A DNA stretch of 6,531 nucleotides, from the NCBI GenBank assembly GCA_022562855.1, contig JADFON010000111.1, positions 1 through 6,531 of the forward strand, read 5' to 3'. Shown piece by piece: positions 1 to 6,531 of this stretch; positions within the stretch are counted from its first letter, which is position 1; every line of letters starts with the position of its first letter. The stretch is from Candidatus Zhuqueibacterota bacterium. GTDB lineage: Bacteria > SM23-31. A model generated the notes under the pieces. It was not told the origin of the DNA and did not search any database. It saw nothing but the letters and a program-made list of their open reading frames with translations. Made by a program: the position numbers and the translations under genes.

Positions 1-36
1 CCTGAGTTGCGGAATCGATTCTTTCGTCGATGCTCC

Positions 37-43
37 TGGAGGA
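37..43 (+). promoter_or_regulatory. Strong Shine-Dalgarno site of the aldolase gene
   Basis: The sequence TGGAGGA lies 9 bases before the ATG at 53, a near-perfect anti-SD match at a good distance. An in-frame TGA at 44-46 blocks any upstream extension of the reading frame, so 53 is well supported as the start. The two genes downstream of the aldolase lack a comparable site. Confidence 0.8.
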
Positions 44-52
44 TGAACGACA

Positions 53-1114
53 ATGAGTGCTATTCTCGAACTGATCGGCTCTGATGCCCAGACGCTGCTC
101 ACCCACAAATGCGAGACCATTGATAAGTCTCATCTGCACCTGCCCGGTCCCGATTTTATCGACAGGGTGGTCTCCCTCAGTGATCGACCCGTGCCGGTGC
201 TCCGTTCGCCCCAGACCCTCTTCGACCATGGCCGACTCGGCGGAACCGGCTTTCTGTCCATCCTGCCGGTCGATCAGGGCATCGAACACACTGCGGGCGC
301 GTCCTTCGCCCCGAATCCGATTTATTTCGACCCGGAAAACATCGTCAAGCTGGCCATTGAGGGTGGCTGCAATGCGGTGGCTTCTACGCTGGGCCTGTTG
401 GGTTCCGTGGCCCGCAAGTACGCTCACAAGATTCCCTTTCTGGTCAAGCTCAATCACAACGAACTACTGACTTATCCCAACAAGTATGATCAGATCATGT
501 TCGCCAATGTTGAGCAGGCTGCGGACATGGGTGCCGTCGCCGTCGGGGCGACGATCTATTTCGGATCGGACGAGTCCAACCGGCAGATTCAGGAAGTTTC
601 CGAAGCATTCAGCTTGGCCCACGAACTGGGCTTAGCCACCGTGCTCTGGTGCTATCTTCGTAACTCCGCTTTCAAGAAAGATGGCACCGACTATCACGCC
701 TCAGCTGACATGACCAGTCAGGCGAACCACTTGGGTGTGACCATACAGGCCGACATTATCAAACAGAAACAACCGGAAAATAACGGGGGATACCCGGCGC
801 TCAATAAGAATTCGTCATTTGGTAAATATTCCGAAAAAATGTACACCGATCTTTGCTCCGACCATCCGATAGACTTGAACCGCTACCAGGTTATCAATAA
901 CTATATGGGCAGAATGGGCTTGATAAATTCGGGAGGATCGTCCGGGAAAAACGATCTTGCCCAAGCCGTCAAGACTGCGGTAATAAATAAACGTGCAGGC
1001 GGAATCGGACTCATAAGCGGTAGAAAAGCCTTTCAAAAACCGATGAAAGAGGGTGTGGAACTATTGAATGCTATTCAAAGTGTTTATCTTACGACTGAAG
1101 TAACCGTGGCGTAG
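53..1114 (+). CDS. fbaB: Class I fructose-bisphosphate aldolase, FbaB type
   Basis: This cytosolic enzyme reversibly splits fructose 1,6-bisphosphate into dihydroxyacetone phosphate and glyceraldehyde 3-phosphate through a lysine Schiff base. The 353 residues are about the length of E. coli FbaB (roughly 350) and collinear with it as I recall that sequence. Conserved blocks are [11 protein letters not shown] (69-79), FLVKLNHNE (129-137), [13 protein letters not shown] (160-172), [14 protein letters not shown] (202-215), ADIIKQK (233-239) followed by ENNGGY (242-247), and [17 protein letters not shown] (311-327). K237 in the ADIIK block is the likely Schiff-base lysine, by analogy with the DhnA/FbaB family. 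The start is fixed by a strong SD and an in-frame upstream stop. The base composition is odd: codons up to about residue 230 are GC-rich and the rest AT-rich like the downstream genes, although the protein is unbroken. The hexose-phosphate mutase follows after 37 bases with no terminator, suggesting co-transcription. Confidence 0.95.
   Translation: MSAILELIGSDAQTLLTHKCETIDKSHLHLPGPDFIDRVVSLSDRPVPVLRSPQTLFDHGRLGGTGFLSILPVDQGIEHTAGASFAPNPIYFDPENIVKLAIEGGCNAVASTLGLLGSVARKYAHKIPFLVKLNHNELLTYPNKYDQIMFANVEQAADMGAVAVGATIYFGSDESNRQIQEVSEAFSLAHELGLATVLWCYLRNSAFKKDGTDYHASADMTSQANHLGVTIQADIIKQKQPENNGGYPALNKNSSFGKYSEKMYTDLCSDHPIDLNRYQVINNYMGRMGLINSGGSSGKNDLAQAVKTAVINKRAGGIGLISGRKAFQKPMKEGVELLNAIQSVYLTTEVTVA
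740..785. other. Compositional breakpoint inside the aldolase gene
   Basis: By hand count, bases 61-780 are about 56% GC (403 of 720) and bases 781-1080 about 45% (134 of 300). Codon choice changes with it. Upstream, C/G third positions dominate and ATA and AGA are essentially absent. From about 742 onward ATA, AAA, AAT, AGA and CAA become common, as in the three genes downstream. The switch overlaps the conserved ADIIKQK...ENNGGY codons. The frame is not disturbed. The boundary is gradual to the eye, so its position is uncertain by some tens of bases. Recombination within a conserved stretch and an assembly joint would look the same here. Confidence 0.6.
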
Positions 1115-1151
1115 GACGCCTGATAATTTTTAAATTAGGTTTTGTTATTCA

Positions 1152-2684
1152 ATGCACAAATCCAAGATACAAATTCCCATTGTCGATGATATAAAGATAA
1201 ATTCCGGAGATTACTTTCGGAAAGCGCTCATAAAGCCGACCGGCTTCAGGGAATACGATGTAAGGTGGTTGATCGAAAAAGAACTCAACTACCAGGGTAC
1301 GATTGTGCTTGGAGCGGCTTACGGCACAATGTTACAAACCGATTATGACATCGATGATATCATTGTAGGACATGACTTCAGATATTATTCCCAAAATATA
1401 AAAAACGCATTTGTCGTTGGTCTTATGAGCAGTGGAATGAACGTATTGGATATCGGTCTTGGAGTGAGTCCATGCCTTTATTTCGCTCAGCACCATTTTA
1501 ATATTAAAGGCGCCGCCATGATAACGGCAAGCCACAATGAAAACGGATGGACAGGAATCAAACTTGGATACGGACTGTCGAAAACTCTTGGACCCGAAGG
1601 TATAACGAGGTACAAGGAAATAGTTTATGCGGGGAAATTTCTTGAAAAAAAAGGAGGTTATTCAACCGATTCTACGGTTCACAATGTCTATATTCAGGAT
1701 TTGGTAAAAAGAGCAAACACTAATCGCAGGCTTAAACTAATTGTCGCAACGGGAAACGGGACCGGTGGGCTTTATACCCCTGAAGTCATGCGCAGCGCTG
1801 GTCATGAAGTGATAGAGCAGCATGTAAATCTGGATTGGAATTTCCCAAATTTCAATCCGAATCCTGAAGACATCATGTTTCTAAAAGATATTGGTGAACG
1901 GGTAAGGAAGGAAAATGCAGATCTTGGAATCGGAATAGACGGAGATGGCGACAGGATCGGAATTATCGATAATGAAGGAAATTTGATTTACAGCGACAAG
2001 ATCGGGCTTTTGCTTGCGCGTAACATAGCCGTTGACTACCCCGGTTCCACGTTTGTTGTCGATGTTAAATCTACCGGACTTTTCAAAGTAGACGAAGTGC
2101 TGAATGCGAATAAATGTAAAACGATTTATTGGAAAACCGGGCATTCCTACTTGAGAGCTAAAGTGCAGGAAACGGGAGCGATAGCGGGATTCGAAAAAAG
2201 CGGGCACTTTTTCTTTAACAAACCTCTTGGGATGGCATACGATGACGGTACGTTATCCGCTTTGCTTTTTTGCAATTTACTCTCAAATCAGGATAAATCC
2301 GTATCGGAACTGTTGGGAGAATTACCTCATTCCTTTCAAACGCCAACTATGGCGCCTTACTGCGATGACACCGAAAAATACAAGGTTGTCTATGAAATAA
2401 CGGATGAGTTTCTAAAGGACATGGAAGAGAAAAATAAGGTTGCGGGTGTCGATATCGAGGATATTATCACGGTGAACGGGGTCAGGGTTCATTATGTGGA
2501 TAAAAGTTGGGGTCTGGTAAGGGCGTCTTCAAATAAACCGTCACTCGTTGTTGTAGCGGAATCGTTTACAACAAAAAAGCGGATGTATGATATTATTGAA
2601 GATATCACTCACAGGCTGAACTCCACAGGGAAGGTAGGCAAGTGGGATCAGTATCTCCCTATGTACCAAGGGGAAGAGCAATAG
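1152..2684 (+). CDS. Phosphoglucomutase/phosphomannomutase (alpha-D-phosphohexomutase)
   Basis: This enzyme interconverts hexose 1- and 6-phosphates through a phosphoserine and a bisphosphate intermediate, linking glycolysis to glycogen and sugar-nucleotide synthesis. All four family signatures are present. The phosphoserine loop is TASHN (125-129, catalytic S127). The Mg loop is DGDGDR (263-268, ligands D263, D265, D267). The sugar-recognition part is KTGHSYL (328-334) and FEKSGH (347-352). The phosphate-binding loop is RASSNKPS (457-464). An N-terminal FREYDVRW (32-39) matches the usual FRxYDxRG except that the final glycine is tryptophan. At 510 residues it is longer than Pseudomonas AlgC (about 463), with extra sequence between the sugar-recognition and phosphate loops. 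Glucose versus mannose preference cannot be read from sequence, so no symbol is given. No clear SD precedes the ATG at 1152. It lies 37 bases after the aldolase, probably in the same operon. Confidence 0.93.
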   Translation: MHKSKIQIPIVDDIKINSGDYFRKALIKPTGFREYDVRWLIEKELNYQGTIVLGAAYGTMLQTDYDIDDIIVGHDFRYYSQNIKNAFVVGLMSSGMNVLDIGLGVSPCLYFAQHHFNIKGAAMITASHNENGWTGIKLGYGLSKTLGPEGITRYKEIVYAGKFLEKKGGYSTDSTVHNVYIQDLVKRANTNRRLKLIVATGNGTGGLYTPEVMRSAGHEVIEQHVNLDWNFPNFNPNPEDIMFLKDIGERVRKENADLGIGIDGDGDRIGIIDNEGNLIYSDKIGLLLARNIAVDYPGSTFVVDVKSTGLFKVDEVLNANKCKTIYWKTGHSYLRAKVQETGAIAGFEKSGHFFFNKPLGMAYDDGTLSALLFCNLLSNQDKSVSELLGELPHSFQTPTMAPYCDDTEKYKVVYEITDEFLKDMEEKNKVAGVDIEDIITVNGVRVHYVDKSWGLVRASSNKPSLVVVAESFTTKKRMYDIIEDITHRLNSTGKVGKWDQYLPMYQGEEQ

Positions 2685-2698
2685 TAAAATAAATCGAT

Positions 2699-2818
2699 AT
2701 GATCTTCAATATTATTAAACATTCTGTAAAATCACTCAAAACCGGCAGGATTTTTATTGCCCCGTCTTTCGAGGGCACATTCTTACAAGAACAACCACAG
2801 GACACCCCCATAGTATAA
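2699..2818 (+). CDS. Doubtful 39-residue ORF filling the gap before gpmI
   Basis: This ORF runs from ATG at 2699, 14 bases after the hexose-phosphate mutase stop, to TAA at 2816-2818. The gpmI ATG follows after a single base (TAA-A-ATG). The product begins MIFNIIKHSVKSLKTGR and ends QDTPIV; it has no recognisable domain, signal peptide or membrane segment. No SD is visible before it. The position is what makes it interesting: it almost exactly spans the gap, and its stop would bring ribosomes to the gpmI start, which has no good SD of its own. It could equally be chance in a 135-base spacer. I recognise no family. Confidence 0.2.
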   Translation: MIFNIIKHSVKSLKTGRIFIAPSFEGTFLQEQPQDTPIV

Positions 2819-2819
2819 A

Positions 2820-4457
2820 ATGTCGTTGAAATTAAACAAATTGCCATACTTTGCAGGCAGACCGGGTCCTCTATTGCTTATTATTATGGACGGGATCGGC
2901 ATCGGGAAAAACGACGGCAGCAACGCTGTTTATCTCGCTAATACACCTACTCTCGACCGACTATTATTATCTCCTTCGCAGACCCGGCTAAAAACTCATG
3001 GACCTTCAGTTGGTATGCCCGGTGAAGACGATATGGGAAATAGTGAAGTAGGGCATAATGCCATCGGGGCAGGGAGAGTATTCGACCAGGGGGCAAAACT
3101 TGTCAACCTCGCAATCGAGTCAGGCTCAATTTTCCGGTCAGATCATTGGCGCGAAATCATAAGAAGAGGTAAAAGCGGAGCAGTCGTCCACTTTATCGGA
3201 CTTCTTTCAGATGGAAATGTCCATTCACACATCGATCATTTGTTTGCGCTCATAAAGGAATGCGCCGCAAATAACATACATGATGTAAGGGTACATACAC
3301 TAACCGACGGCAGGGACGTTGGAGGGAGATCAGCTTTATCTTATCTGAAACCGACGGAAGAACTCCTGAAGACTCTTTCCGGCAATAAAGGTCTGGATTA
3401 TAAAATTGCATCCGGGGGCGGACGAATGAAAGTCACAATGGACAGGTATAACGCTGACTGGAGCATCGTTAAAAGGGGGTGGGAGGCTCATGTGCACGGC
3501 ATAGGGAGAAAGTTCGGGTCAGCCTCTGAGGCAGTGCAGACATACTACGATGAAGACCCGCAGACCAACGACCAATATCTCGATCCATTTGTCATAACGG
3601 ATGAATACGGGGAACCGGTCGGAAAAATTTCAGATGGAGATGCAGTTGTTTTTTTCCATTTTCGGGGTGACAGGGCAATTGAATTATCAAAGGCGTTTGA
3701 GAACAAGGAATTCAACGAATTTGACCGTGGGAAAGTACCGGACGTGTATTATACGGGAATGCTGGAATACGACGGAGATTTAAAACTCCCGGAGAAATAT
3801 CTGGTTCCTCCTCCGGCTATCGACAGGACAGTTTCAGAATATCTATGCGCAGAGAAAGTCACATCGTTTGCTATTTCCGAAACCCAGAAATTCGGGCATG
3901 TTACTTATTTCTGGAACGGCAACCGTTCGGGATACATTGACGAGTCTCTCGAAACGTATGTCGAAATTCCGTCTGACAAAGTTCCTTTCGACCAAAAACC
4001 GAATATGAAGGCGTTTGAAATTACAGAAAAGACAATTGAATTACTCAAATCGGGAAAATACCGATTCGGCAGGGTCAATTTTCCAAACGCGGATATGGTA
4101 GGGCATACAGGCGTCATAGATGCCACTGTTACTGCGGTAGAAGCGGTTGATAAGTGCGTTGGAGAACTGCTCGAAGTCATAGCGAAAATCCACGGAATAG
4201 CAATCGTGACAGCCGACCACGGCAACTCGGACGAGATGTATATTATAAAAAACGGCGAGAAAGTCATAAAAACTTCCCATTCACTTAATTTAGTGCCATT
4301 TCATATTGTAGATCCTCACTTCCAGGGTGAATACAAATTGTCTCAAACTGCGGACACCGGTCTACCGGGGTTGACACATATAACCGGCACTATCCTGAAC
4401 CTCCTGGGATATGAAAATGTAGCGGATTATGACGACTCGTTGATCGAATTTTATTGA
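2820..4457 (+). CDS. gpmI: 2,3-bisphosphoglycerate-independent phosphoglycerate mutase, long form
   Basis: This enzyme interconverts 3- and 2-phosphoglycerate using two metal ions and a phosphoserine intermediate, without 2,3-bisphosphoglycerate. It belongs to the alkaline phosphatase superfamily. Visible active-site elements are MDG with D24 as metal ligand, GNSEVGH (73-79) with nucleophile S75, TDGRD (162-166), FRGDR (281-285), ETQKFGHVTYF (354-364) with K357, ADMVGH (424-429), TADHGN (464-469) and a late H487. The phosphatase-like halves flank the inserted transferase domain (roughly 90-330). At 545 residues it is longer than the ~510 of Bacillus/E. coli GpmI and resembles the long form I recall from spirochaetes and clostridia, including ASGGGRMKVTMDRY (197-210) and YFWNGNRSG (363-371). 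An in-frame TAG at 2811-2813 rules out an upstream extension. No strong SD is seen, so initiation may be coupled or leaderless-like. A terminator-like hairpin follows the stop. Confidence 0.95.
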   Translation: MSLKLNKLPYFAGRPGPLLLIIMDGIGIGKNDGSNAVYLANTPTLDRLLLSPSQTRLKTHGPSVGMPGEDDMGNSEVGHNAIGAGRVFDQGAKLVNLAIESGSIFRSDHWREIIRRGKSGAVVHFIGLLSDGNVHSHIDHLFALIKECAANNIHDVRVHTLTDGRDVGGRSALSYLKPTEELLKTLSGNKGLDYKIASGGGRMKVTMDRYNADWSIVKRGWEAHVHGIGRKFGSASEAVQTYYDEDPQTNDQYLDPFVITDEYGEPVGKISDGDAVVFFHFRGDRAIELSKAFENKEFNEFDRGKVPDVYYTGMLEYDGDLKLPEKYLVPPPAIDRTVSEYLCAEKVTSFAISETQKFGHVTYFWNGNRSGYIDESLETYVEIPSDKVPFDQKPNMKAFEITEKTIELLKSGKYRFGRVNFPNADMVGHTGVIDATVTAVEAVDKCVGELLEVIAKIHGIAIVTADHGNSDEMYIIKNGEKVIKTSHSLNLVPFHIVDPHFQGEYKLSQTADTGLPGLTHITGTILNLLGYENVADYDDSLIEFY

Positions 4458-4472
4458 GATTATTGGAATTAA

Positions 4473-4523
4473 GCGTCACTTATTTTGTGATACGCCAAAG
4501 AATTGAAATCATTTCATTTTTTT
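4473..4523 (+). terminator. Possible Rho-independent terminator after gpmI
   Basis: Sixteen bases after the gpmI stop, GCGTCAC (4473-4479) pairs with GTG (4487-4489) and ACGC (4492-4495) around a 7-base loop, with a 2-base AT bulge. A second short inverted repeat, TGAAAT (4504-4509) with ATTTCA (4511-4516), runs straight into seven T residues (4517-4523). Neither stem is very stable and the second has an unrealistically short loop unless its inner pairs open, so the call is moderate. The position right behind the gene supports it. Confidence 0.4.
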
Positions 4524-4559
4524 ATTTAATTCCACAAAAAAAAATGTTATATTCTTCAA

Positions 4560-4620
4560 GACCAAACAACCCAAATTTGGTCATTAGGGGCGGAGACCGT
4601 TGCACACGGTTCTCTTCCTC
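4560..4620 (+). promoter_or_regulatory. Two adjacent hairpins, candidate leader RNA or small RNA
   Basis: The first stem is perfect: GACCAAA (4560-4566) pairs with TTTGGTC (4576-4582) around a 9-base loop. The second pairs GAGACCGT (4593-4600) with ACGGT (4606-4610) and CTC (4612-4614), with one bulged T and a TGCAC loop. Flanking AGG (4586-4588) and CCT (4617-4619) could extend it across an internal loop. A TATATT box at 4548-4553 would place a start near 4560, just at the first stem, but no good -35 is visible. It matches no riboswitch or structured RNA that I recognise. It may be the start of a long pckA leader, a separate small RNA, or chance pairing. Confidence 0.3.
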
Positions 4621-4843
4621 GAAAAGTATTAAGGGCGATACAATAGGTAGTTTCTAATATTTTTCATATTTTCCTTACATTGTTTCCACACTATTTTTTT
4701 TAGGAATAACTGAATAGAGTTCTTTTGAACCTGATCAACATCTTTTTAAGGATAGTTTACTACTTAGAAATCCGAGTTATTTCTGATGTGGTTGGACTTT
4801 AAACGACTACTATGTGTTATTTGTTTTTCAGACATTGATTATT

Positions 4844-4862
4844 TCATGATAATCATGATAAT
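4844..4862. repeat. 15-base palindrome overlapping a perfect tandem 9-mer, candidate operator
   Basis: CATGATAAT occurs twice head to tail (4845-4853 and 4854-4862). Together with the flanking bases it creates TCATGATAATCATGA (4844-4858), a palindrome around a central A. Each copy also contains GATAAT, one mismatch from a TATAAT -10 box. The element lies 51 bases before the pckA start. A dimeric repressor site overlapping the pckA promoter would look like this, but no clear -35 at proper spacing is visible, and AT-rich sequence yields palindromes by chance. Confidence 0.35.
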
Positions 4863-4870
4863 AAAGACGT

Positions 4871-4883
4871 ACGGAAAATCCGT
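4871..4883 (+). promoter_or_regulatory. Small hairpin in the pckA leader
   Basis: ACGGA (4871-4875) and TCCGT (4879-4883) form a perfect 5-bp stem around an AAA loop, 17 bases before the SD of pckA. It is too short and too far from the ribosome binding site to call an attenuator, and there is no T-run after it. It could mark the transcript start region. Confidence 0.2.
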
Positions 4884-4900
4884 GTAATTAAACCGTTTTA

Positions 4901-4905
4901 GGGAG
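4901..4905 (+). promoter_or_regulatory. Ribosome binding site of pckA
   Basis: GGGAG lies 8 bases before the ATG at 4914, in a purine-rich run that reaches to the start codon. It supports 4914 as the start, as does the match of downstream active-site residues to E. coli PckA numbering. Confidence 0.65.
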
Positions 4906-4913
4906 ATGGGGAA

Positions 4914-6531
4914 ATGAGCGATAGTGCAACTGTGAAAAATCTTAATTTGGAAGAAGCCGGGCTGACATCATGGAAAGAAGTGTATCACAATCTTTCTTAT
5001 GATGATCTTTTTGAGCACGAGATGGATCCTTCGCTTGAAGGTTGTGAAAGGGCGGTATTGACAGAATTTGACGCTGTCAATGTAGATACGGGGAGGTTTA
5101 CCGGTAGAACGCCGAAAGACAAGTATATCGTTAAGGAACCCTCCTCCCAGGAAAATGTTTGGTGGAAGACCCCCGATACAAAAGGCTCCGACAATAAGCC
5201 TATCGATTTGAAAACGTGGGAGCATTTGAAGCAAAATACTCTGAATCAGTTGAATGGAAAGAAATTGTACGTTATGGACGGTTTTTGCGGTGCAAATCCT
5301 GACACCCGCCTGAACATCCGTGTCATAACGGAAGTAGCCTGGCTTGCTCATTTTACAAAAAATATGTTTATCCGCCCGACCGAAGAAGAACTGAAAGATT
5401 TTAAACCCGATTGGACAATTCTGCACGGATGCAAAACGACGAACAAACAGTGGAAAGAGATGGGTCTCAATTCCGAAGTTTATGCAGCATTCAATATAGC
5501 TGAGAAAAAAGTGGCGCTTGGCGGGTCATGGTATGGCGGTGAAATTAAAAAGGGCATTTTTTCAATAATGAATTTTATGCTCCCTTTACGAGGGATTGGA
5601 TCGTTCCATTGTTCCGCAAACATGGGCGAAAACGGGGACGCCGCCATGTTCTTCGGATTATCCGGAACCGGCAAGACGACACTGTCTACCGACCCGAATA
5701 GAAAGCTTATAGGGGACGATGAACACGGCTGGGATGACGACGGTATTTTTAATTTTGAGGGTGGCTGTTACGCAAAATGCATCAACCTGACAAGAGAAAA
5801 CGAACCTGAAATCTACGATGCAGTAAAAAGAGATGCGCTCCTCGAAAACATTGTAGTGGATGAAAATGGTAAAGTGGACTATACATCGAGCGCCAAGACG
5901 CTCAATACGAGAGTTTCTTATCCGATGTATTTTATCAAGAACATCGTTAAACCTGTCTCAAAAGGCGCTCATCCAAAAAACATCCTTTTGTTGACCTGCG
6001 ATGCTTTCGGAGTCCTGCCTCCGGTTTCGATTCTCGACAGGGATCAGGCGTTATACCAGTATTTGAGCGGTTACACTGCAAAAGTTGCCGGAACCGAACT
6101 TGGAATAACCGAACCTGTGGCAGTATTTTCTTCATGTTATGGCGCTCCATTCCTGACGCTGCATCCTTCATGTTATGCCGATATACTCGAGAAAAAGATG
6201 GTACAACACAATTCCAGGGCATATCTCGTGAACACCGGGTGGTCCGGCGGAGGATATAACGAAGGGCAGAGATTGTCGATAAAAGCAACCAGAAATATCC
6301 TGGACGCAATATTTGACGGCTCGATTGAACAGGGAGAAACCGAACTGATTCCGATATTCAACCTGAGAATCCCTACATCAATAAACAAAGTTGATTCGAA
6401 TTTGTTAAACCCGAAAAATACCTGGAGAAATAAAGACGAATACGATAAAGCAGCTCGAAAACTGGCTCAAATGTTTATAGATAATTTTAAGTTTTTTACC
6501 GATACGCCGAGAGGGAAAGAACTGGAAAAAG
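4914..6531 (+). CDS. pckA: ATP-dependent phosphoenolpyruvate carboxykinase (3' end cut by window edge)
   Basis: This cytosolic enzyme converts oxaloacetate and ATP to phosphoenolpyruvate, CO2 and ADP, the entry step of gluconeogenesis, and can run in reverse to fix CO2. I translated 539 codons without a stop or frameshift. With the start at 4914 the active-site residues fall at exactly the E. coli PckA positions: R65, Y207, K212, K213, H232, the P-loop GLSGTGKT (248-255, with K254 and T255), D268, D269 and R333. Around 440-453 [14 protein letters not shown] is four residues longer than the E. coli equivalent, a variant common in other PckA proteins. The visible end, [10 protein letters not shown], sits just before the usual C-terminal tail, so only about five residues are probably missing. 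It has its own SD, lies 456 bases after gpmI behind a terminator-like hairpin, and is thus likely a separate, individually regulated unit. Confidence 0.96.
   Translation, partial: MSDSATVKNLNLEEAGLTSWKEVYHNLSYDDLFEHEMDPSLEGCERAVLTEFDAVNVDTGRFTGRTPKDKYIVKEPSSQENVWWKTPDTKGSDNKPIDLKTWEHLKQNTLNQLNGKKLYVMDGFCGANPDTRLNIRVITEVAWLAHFTKNMFIRPTEEELKDFKPDWTILHGCKTTNKQWKEMGLNSEVYAAFNIAEKKVALGGSWYGGEIKKGIFSIMNFMLPLRGIGSFHCSANMGENGDAAMFFGLSGTGKTTLSTDPNRKLIGDDEHGWDDDGIFNFEGGCYAKCINLTRENEPEIYDAVKRDALLENIVVDENGKVDYTSSAKTLNTRVSYPMYFIKNIVKPVSKGAHPKNILLLTCDAFGVLPPVSILDRDQALYQYLSGYTAKVAGTELGITEPVAVFSSCYGAPFLTLHPSCYADILEKKMVQHNSRAYLVNTGWSGGGYNEGQRLSIKATRNILDAIFDGSIEQGETELIPIFNLRIPTSINKVDSNLLNPKNTWRNKDEYDKAARKLAQMFIDNFKFFTDTPRGKELEK

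Larger units (their letters stand above)
4458..4913. other. 456-base AT-rich non-coding region between gpmI and pckA
   Basis: No convincing gene is present. The forward reading frame open over 4454-4657 overlaps the gpmI end, has no family resemblance and runs through two hairpins, so I treat it as chance. In order the region holds a terminator-like hairpin (4473-4523), a nine-A run (4536-4544), a TATATT -10-like box (4548-4553), two adjacent hairpins (4560-4582 and 4593-4614), a very AT-rich stretch with an eight-T run near 4693, a weak AGAAAT/ATTTCT hairpin (4766-4784), a palindrome with a tandem 9-mer (4844-4862), a small ACGGA/TCCGT hairpin (4871-4883) and the pckA ribosome binding site. 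It is likely the terminator, promoter and leader zone separating the two transcription units. Confidence 0.6.

Noticed and set aside
1-46. Possible C-terminal end of an upstream gene, in frame 2, ending at TGA 44-46
   Set aside because: Only 14 codons are visible with no recognisable motif. Frame 1 is also open, so no frame can be preferred.
6-56. Frame-3 stretch ending in an ATGA overlap with the aldolase start, suggestive of coupling
   Set aside because: A stop at 3-5 leaves only 16 codons, and the one ATG in it (30) would give 8 residues. It is not a credible gene.
84-470. 128-residue forward ORF in another frame of the aldolase
   Set aside because: Its composition is rich in Arg, Ser, Cys and Trp, as expected for an out-of-frame reading of GC-rich DNA. 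The aldolase frame is unambiguous.
4454-4657. 67-residue forward ORF starting inside the end of gpmI
   Set aside because: It overlaps the gpmI stop, has no SD and no recognisable domain, and runs through the terminator-like hairpin and both leader hairpins.
4586-4660. Known riboswitch, 6S, SRP or tRNA-like RNA
   Set aside because: I compared by eye with the conserved cores I remember (TPP, glycine, guanidine, cyclic-di-GMP, SRP loop) and found no match. There is no cloverleaf.
4786-4887. 33-codon ORF just upstream of pckA with a hydrophobic stretch
   Set aside because: There is no ribosome binding site, and it covers the palindrome and promoter-like boxes. The hydrophobicity is what AT-rich DNA encodes by chance.
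4968-5426. 152-residue reverse ORF and other reverse ORFs opposite pckA, gpmI and pgm
   Set aside because: They lie wholly within strongly supported forward genes and show no motif of their own. They are open only because of the codon bias of the forward strand.

Overview
The window carries four central-carbon genes, all on the + strand. In order they are class I fructose-bisphosphate aldolase (FbaB type), phosphoglucomutase/phosphomannomutase, cofactor-independent phosphoglycerate mutase (GpmI, long form) and ATP-dependent phosphoenolpyruvate carboxykinase (pckA, cut by the right edge within the last few codons). The aldolase, mutase and carboxykinase steps all belong to glycolysis/gluconeogenesis. 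The hexose-phosphate mutase links that pathway to glycogen, nucleotide-sugar and cell-wall precursor synthesis. This reads as a sugar-phosphate/gluconeogenesis cluster of a bacterium. I saw no mobile element, CRISPR array, tRNA or rRNA.

Layout: 1-52 is leader with a strong Shine-Dalgarno sequence; 53-1114 aldolase; 1152-2684 hexose-phosphate mutase; 2685-2819 a short gap almost filled by a doubtful 39-codon ORF; 2820-4457 phosphoglycerate mutase; 4458-4913 a 456-base AT-rich non-coding region with a terminator-like hairpin, further hairpins and a palindrome/tandem repeat; 4914-6531 carboxykinase. The first three genes have gaps of 37 and 135 bases with no terminator between them, so they may form one operon. 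pckA probably has its own promoter and leader.

Organism: I cannot place it with confidence. From about base 770 onward the DNA is moderately AT-rich, with frequent AAA, ATA, AGA and GAA codons. The long GpmI resembles forms I recall from spirochaetes and clostridia, and pckA matches the E. coli enzyme residue for residue at the active site over its first two thirds. An uncultivated bacterium is a reasonable guess, but only a guess.

The most notable feature is inside the aldolase gene. The first ~700 coding bases are GC-rich (about 56% by hand count) with mostly G/C-ending codons. The last ~340 are about 45% GC and match the rest of the window. The reading frame and protein stay intact across the change, which falls at the highly conserved active-site segment. 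This points to either homologous recombination between diverged alleles or a chimeric assembly joint. I found no clearly novel biological system; the other points of interest are the structured pckA upstream region and the gap-filling small ORF.
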